A DNA stretch of 8,318 nucleotides, taken from assembly GCA_030590605.1 (NCBI GenBank), contig JAUUYB010000041.1:1-8318 (forward strand). Reading direction: 5' to 3'. The notes under the pieces were generated by a model. That model saw nothing but the letters and a program-made list of their open reading frames with translations. It was not told the DNA's origin and did not search any database. A program made the position numbers and the translations under genes. Positions 4,714 to 8,318 of the stretch are shown in pieces. The stretch's first letter is position 1, and every line of letters begins with the position of its first letter. Source of the stretch: Candidatus Woesearchaeota archaeon. GTDB taxonomy: Archaea > Nanobdellota > Nanobdellia > Woesearchaeales > JAUUYB01.

Positions 4714-6912
4714 ATGAAATACAAAAACGAGATCATAGTATTTATAGCGATAGTCCTGACTCTGACATCATTAGGTTCCAATTTCTATGTACTTCAATCA
4801 GTCGAGAAAGAAACGGTTCAGACTACAGGGAAGGCGATTACCTCGGTCAGTAATGCGACAATCTGCCTGAACCACAAGCCGTATATTGATTTCTCGAATT
4901 GCAGCCCTACATTCACTGTTAACTATTCTTGGGGGGTTCTTCAGACAGGAGAATACAATTGTACTCTGAACTTCACAGACGTTGAGACTGGATGGGGGAA
5001 TTTGACGGTCTGGGATAATTCATCTATCTTCAATACGACTTTGTTAGGAGATATTAGTTTCCTGCCGATAAGAAGTATGGTAGGGACGATCACCGAGCCG
5101 ATTTATGTGCAGGATACCCAGGGGTGCGGGGACAGCATTGTCCAGAAGGATCTTGTAGTTGATATCCTATATGCGAACATCCCTCCATGGTATGTTCAGA
5201 TTTATCCTAACTCTCATCGTGAGTTGGTTCTCCAGCAGTACTTCTCCACTTTCACGTTCTCGCTTGACAATTTCTTTGACGACCCCAATGGAGATGTGAT
5301 ATCTTATGATTATGTTTATCTTGATTCATTCTGTTACAACATAGCTCTCACGATCGATAATGTCACGCATACAGTGAGATATAGTCCTGGAGATTTCACT
5401 ACAGTAGAGACAGGTCCGTGCAGGGCGTATTTTGTCGCTCGGGATGATTATGGTGGAGTGAATCAATCAGGCGTATTCAACATCACAGTAGAGGAGACCT
5501 TTATTGAGGAAGAACCTCCTGAGCCGCCGCAAAGTGGTGGCGGTGGAGGTGGCGGTGGAGCGAGACCTCAGCCAGATTGCGTCTTGCGAAATGTTACCTG
5601 TACTAACTGGACTGAGTGTATGTATCACCCCCCTCCGAACGATCCGACATATGAAGGATTGGATGATGGCATCAAGACGAGAGAGTGTCAATGGTATACT
5701 AACTGTCCCGGAGAGATGAAGCCTGCTATGACACAGAAATGTGATTATATTCCTACCTGTAAAGACGGGATATTGAATCAAAAGGAAACAGATATTGATT
5801 GTGGTGGTCCGAATTGTCCGCCTTGCCCGACTTGCGATGATGGGGTGATGAACGGAGAGGAAGAAGGGGTTGATTGTGGTGGTCCGTGTGAGCCTTGTCC
5901 TACTTGTTATGATGATATCTTGAATCAAGGAGAGGAAGGGGTTGATTGTGGTGGTCCGTGTACAGCTTGTCCTACCTGTGAGGATGGAATATGGAACCAG
6001 GGAGAAGAGGGGGTTGATTGTGGGGGTCCATGTCCGGATGAATGTGTGGAAGAAGAGCTTGCAGCGATCCTCGCCAAGAAGAATTGGATGAACTGGTTGT
6101 TGATATTGCTTGCGCTTGTATTGGTGTCAGTATTGGTGTATAGGTATCACGATTCATTATGGGTCAGCAGGACAATCGACAAGATCAGGTCTCCGCGATC
6201 ACTTCTTGATAAGATGGTTGAGCCATTTACCCGTGCGGTCTACCGATTCAAGTCCAGGAAACAGGAGAGATACAAGGCGCATATCCAGGCGGTGCTCACT
6301 GATTTCACTAATATGATGGGGACTCAGGGGAAAGCGCTCACAGAACTTGCGAAATCCAGCATGTTTACTGACGGACTGAAATTACTCTCTATGAAAAAAG
6401 CGGTATCTGCGACAGTCATGAAGAGCGAAGATTATTCATATGCGTTCGGGACGAACCGGACCATAAATCTTTCTGTCTCATTGAAGGATGCGGGGATTAT
6501 CCGTGAAGTTCTGATCAGGCTTCACACGATGAAGCCTCGCTACAGGACAGGGGTTAGGATATCTTCTTATGCTTTCAAGGCGGATACTAAGCAAAAAGAG
6601 GCCCTGAGCTATGAGAAGATCAAGGAAGTATTGGTAGGCATAGACAAGCAGATTAATCTATCTATCATCCCTCGGTCGAGGAGAGAAGAGAAAAGTATAA
6701 TAAGTACAATCAAGGGTTTATTACGTTATCTTCCAAAAGAGCAGCTTGTCTGGAGATACAACAATATGCATCTGTTCACTCCGGGGAAGGAATCCGGGGG
6801 TACAGGACTGCTCTTTAATGTAAAGGAATCAGCCGAAAAAGTGCTCATCATCCCTGCCCATAGGAAGATAAAGGGATACGAGTCATTTAAGGTGGAGGTG
6901 GAGAGCTGGTGA
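4714..6912 (+). CDS. Single-pass surface protein with Cys-rich DCGGPC repeats and basic cytoplasmic domain
   Basis: A 732-residue envelope protein whose function I do not recognise. Residues 5-25 are a hydrophobic signal peptide or anchor, followed by TTGKA at 37-41, a motif I recall near the N-termini of DPANN secreted proteins. Residues about 45-260 form a beta-rich, Ig/cadherin-like ectodomain with DDPNGD at 189-194. The segment before residue 300 holds 13 N-X-S/T sequons. An acidic/proline linker and eight glycines (275-282) form a hinge. Residues 289-343 resemble a thrombospondin type 1-like module (CTNWTEC, then TRECQWYTNC) with an insertion. Four tandem Cys repeats occupy 347-444. A transmembrane helix spans about 459-476 and is followed by basic residues, so positive-inside topology puts residues 477-732 in the cytoplasm. 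That domain is alpha/beta, basic near the membrane, and matches nothing I know. An adhesin or signalling receptor is possible. It is translationally coupled to the next gene. Confidence 0.85.
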   Translation: MKYKNEIIVFIAIVLTLTSLGSNFYVLQSVEKETVQTTGKAITSVSNATICLNHKPYIDFSNCSPTFTVNYSWGVLQTGEYNCTLNFTDVETGWGNLTVWDNSSIFNTTLLGDISFLPIRSMVGTITEPIYVQDTQGCGDSIVQKDLVVDILYANIPPWYVQIYPNSHRELVLQQYFSTFTFSLDNFFDDPNGDVISYDYVYLDSFCYNIALTIDNVTHTVRYSPGDFTTVETGPCRAYFVARDDYGGVNQSGVFNITVEETFIEEEPPEPPQSGGGGGGGGARPQPDCVLRNVTCTNWTECMYHPPPNDPTYEGLDDGIKTRECQWYTNCPGEMKPAMTQKCDYIPTCKDGILNQKETDIDCGGPNCPPCPTCDDGVMNGEEEGVDCGGPCEPCPTCYDDILNQGEEGVDCGGPCTACPTCEDGIWNQGEEGVDCGGPCPDECVEEELAAILAKKNWMNWLLILLALVLVSVLVYRYHDSLWVSRTIDKIRSPRSLLDKMVEPFTRAVYRFKSRKQERYKAHIQAVLTDFTNMMGTQGKALTELAKSSMFTDGLKLLSMKKAVSATVMKSEDYSYAFGTNRTINLSVSLKDAGIIREVLIRLHTMKPRYRTGVRISSYAFKADTKQKEALSYEKIKEVLVGIDKQINLSIIPRSRREEKSIISTIKGLLRYLPKEQLVWRYNNMHLFTPGKESGGTGLLFNVKESAEKVLIIPAHRKIKGYESFKVEVESW
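5752..6045 (+). repeat. Four tandem 24-25-codon Cys-rich repeats (PTCxDGxxNxxExxxDCGGPC)
   Basis: Units at 5752-5826, 5827-5898, 5899-5970 and 5971-6045. Each encodes PTC, an Asp/Asn-rich centre, then DCGGP and two further cysteines (four Cys per unit). The spacing implies a disulfide-bonded stalk, and the acidic centre could bind calcium (inference). Units 2 and 3 share 27 identical consecutive bases (5863-5889 and 5935-5961), pointing to recent duplication or gene conversion. Unit 1 has an extra Asn and unit 4 an extra residue near the end. Confidence 0.9.
6894..6900 (+). promoter_or_regulatory. Strong Shine-Dalgarno for the GTG-started downstream gene
   Basis: GGAGGTG lies eight bases before the GTG at 6909, inside the codons for the last residues of the upstream protein (VEVESW). 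It identifies the GTG as the start and implies coupled translation. Confidence 0.75.
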
Positions 6913-8318
6913 GACAGTGGATACTGCTCATGGTAGTGATTGCCCTAGCTACGCCTATACTCGGCCAATGCGCAACCTCGTTCTGTTCGACGACGTATTC
7001 TAACGGCGCGATCTTCAATGTGACAGAAGGCCAGGAGGTATATCTTGATTTCAACATCACTTTGAATGAGTCATACGTTGACTTCTCGGATGATTCTGGT
7101 TCACTCGCAGTAAATTTTTCTATCTTCAATATGACTCCAGATACTGGAATCGTGATTTTCACTCCGTCGAACGATGATGTAGGTATGTCAGAGGATATCA
7201 CGGTAACTATCACGAACAGTTCAAATGCTGCAGATTTTCTTGCCATGAAGATATTCTTCAACGTCTCGAACTTAAACAATGCTCCTTACATAGAGAGTTT
7301 TGATCCTGGAGATGTGACGATTCTTGAGGGAGAGACGCTTCTTTTGAATGTTACTATAGGAGATATTGACTTCATATATGGTGACACGATCTGGTATAAT
7401 TGGACACTTGATGATAACCTGTCAACTAAGCTCCTCTTCACTGACAATCTATCTAACTATTCGATCGGCATCAACCAGTTTGATGTCGGAGTCCATACGA
7501 TTCTCATGGAGGCTTACGATTCTGCAGGTGCGAACGTGAACCAGAGCTGGACGATCACAGTGGACAACAATAACATCAATCCTCTTTTCATCCTGAATGT
7601 GAGTAATATCACGATGGATGAGGACACCTCCCTTCCGAATAATTTCTCTTTGGACAACCATTTCTCTGATGCTGATGTGAATGCATCGAATCATGATAGG
7701 GATACTGGAGTCCAGCTTATCTACGGTATCGATAATGCTGTGGTTGGGGATCCGGTCGATGTCATATTCACTTTCAATAATTCAGATGGGAATGTTAGCA
7801 TATCGCTTCCTGCAGATTGGTATGGTAACAAGACGCTTTATTACACAGTAGATGATGGTGATGCGACGAATAGGACGAATAATTTCACAGTTATAGTCAA
7901 TCCGATCAATGATGCTCCCGTAATAAATAATGCTGACAATACAAGTATATATGCATACACTTCCCTTTCTTATCCTGTGAATGCGACTGATGTTGACCTC
8001 GATGTCCTTACTTATTACAGTGATTCTCCAGTATTCACGATAGATTCAGTTTCAGGGTTGGTCTCAGGATCTCCTCTGACCGGAGATGTTGGGGAAAATT
8101 TGGTGAACATTACTGTTTGGGACGGGACAGTGAATGTGTCTAAGATATTCAATATCACTGTGCTCCCTAACGCAGTCCCGCTTATTACTGATGTCCTGAA
8201 CCAGTCCGTAGTGCAGGAATCTACGATTTATGTAAATGTCTCTGCAATCGATCCGCTGGGAGACTCGATCACGTTCTCGATAAACTATTCAGGATTCGGG
8301 ACAGGGAACCGGATAAAT
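6909..8318 (+). CDS. Secreted tandem cadherin/Ig-like surface protein, 3' end outside window
   Basis: The frame is open from GTG 6909 to the window edge (470 codons, no stop). The first 20 residues (VRQWILLMVVIALATPILGQ) are a typical Sec signal peptide. The rest is a chain of beta-sandwich domains of roughly 85-110 residues: about 31-120, 124-220, 225-335, 336-420, and a partial one from 421. Boundaries are marked by NAP or NDAPV motifs. The fourth domain (ATDVDLDVLTYYSDSP, then SGLVSGSP and VWDG) is a clear cadherin/dystroglycan-like or putative-Ig repeat with a DVDLD calcium-type motif. DDGDATN at 315-321 belongs to the same family style. There are 30 N-X-S/T sequons. No cysteine occurs after residue 26, in contrast to the upstream Cys-rich protein. 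The GTGA overlap and strong Shine-Dalgarno place it in one operon with the preceding gene. It is probably an S-layer-associated or adhesin-type protein; a C-terminal membrane anchor would lie beyond the window. Confidence 0.85.
   Translation, partial: MRQWILLMVVIALATPILGQCATSFCSTTYSNGAIFNVTEGQEVYLDFNITLNESYVDFSDDSGSLAVNFSIFNMTPDTGIVIFTPSNDDVGMSEDITVTITNSSNAADFLAMKIFFNVSNLNNAPYIESFDPGDVTILEGETLLLNVTIGDIDFIYGDTIWYNWTLDDNLSTKLLFTDNLSNYSIGINQFDVGVHTILMEAYDSAGANVNQSWTITVDNNNINPLFILNVSNITMDEDTSLPNNFSLDNHFSDADVNASNHDRDTGVQLIYGIDNAVVGDPVDVIFTFNNSDGNVSISLPADWYGNKTLYYTVDDGDATNRTNNFTVIVNPINDAPVINNADNTSIYAYTSLSYPVNATDVDLDVLTYYSDSPVFTIDSVSGLVSGSPLTGDVGENLVNITVWDGTVNVSKIFNITVLPNAVPLITDVLNQSVVQESTIYVNVSAIDPLGDSITFSINYSGFGTGNRIN

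Noticed and set aside
5467..5928. 153-residue reverse-strand frame opposite the Gly-rich and Cys-repeat region
   Set aside because: It arises from the repetitive composition of the + strand gene. The product is low-complexity (TRTIRTTTIN-like) and lies wholly opposite a well-supported gene.
6954..6974. Lipoprotein signal (lipobox) in the last gene
   Set aside because: The sequence is ILGQC, with Gln directly before Cys. A lipobox needs Gly or Ala there, so an ordinary signal peptidase I site is more likely.

Overview
The window reads as part of an archaeal genome, most likely a DPANN lineage such as Woesearchaeota or Pacearchaeota. The evidence is an archaeal-type thymidylate synthase with a C-terminal DUF4346-like domain, an archaeal/anaerobe-type class III ribonucleotide reductase with a NrdG2-type activase, BRE/TATA-like promoters, and two secreted or membrane proteins crowded with N-glycosylation sequons. 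The lineage call rests on remembered features of the surface proteins (a TTGKA motif after the signal segment, a thrombospondin-like Cys/Trp module, DCGGPC repeats) and is an inference. All supported genes are on the + strand, and no tRNA, rRNA, CRISPR array or transposase was seen.

Left half (1-4558): anaerobic deoxynucleotide synthesis. A thymidylate synthase gene, open at the left edge, overlaps nrdD by 4 bases. After nrdD comes a gap of about 330 bases, then a small glutaredoxin/NrdH-like CPKC protein, a possible 25-codon micro-ORF, and nrdG. NrdG would install the glycyl radical on NrdD, NrdD would reduce ribonucleoside triphosphates, the redoxin is a plausible electron donor to NrdD, and thymidylate synthase would make dTMP from dUMP. 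The redoxin between nrdD and nrdG suggests a redoxin-dependent rather than formate-dependent class III enzyme.

The gap after nrdD (3094-3424) holds the least explained sequence of the window. About 155 bases are packed with consecutive short perfect or near-perfect inverted repeats, most with three-base loops (the best are 10, 8, 8 and 7 bp). Two of them share an arm and exclude each other. It looks like a structured RNA or a palindromic DNA element and is not obviously coding. An AT-rich promoter region for the redoxin gene follows.

Right half (4559-8318): cell-surface genes. A good BRE/TATA promoter precedes a 732-residue protein with a signal segment, a sequon-rich ectodomain, a Gly8 hinge, a thrombospondin-like module, four tandem Cys-rich DCGGPC repeats, one transmembrane helix and a basic cytoplasmic domain of about 255 residues. 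It overlaps by 4 bases (GTGA) a second gene that starts with GTG behind a strong Shine-Dalgarno sequence. That gene encodes a secreted, tandem cadherin/Ig-like protein with 30 sequons in 470 visible residues and runs off the right edge. The pair probably forms a cell-envelope complex of unknown function.
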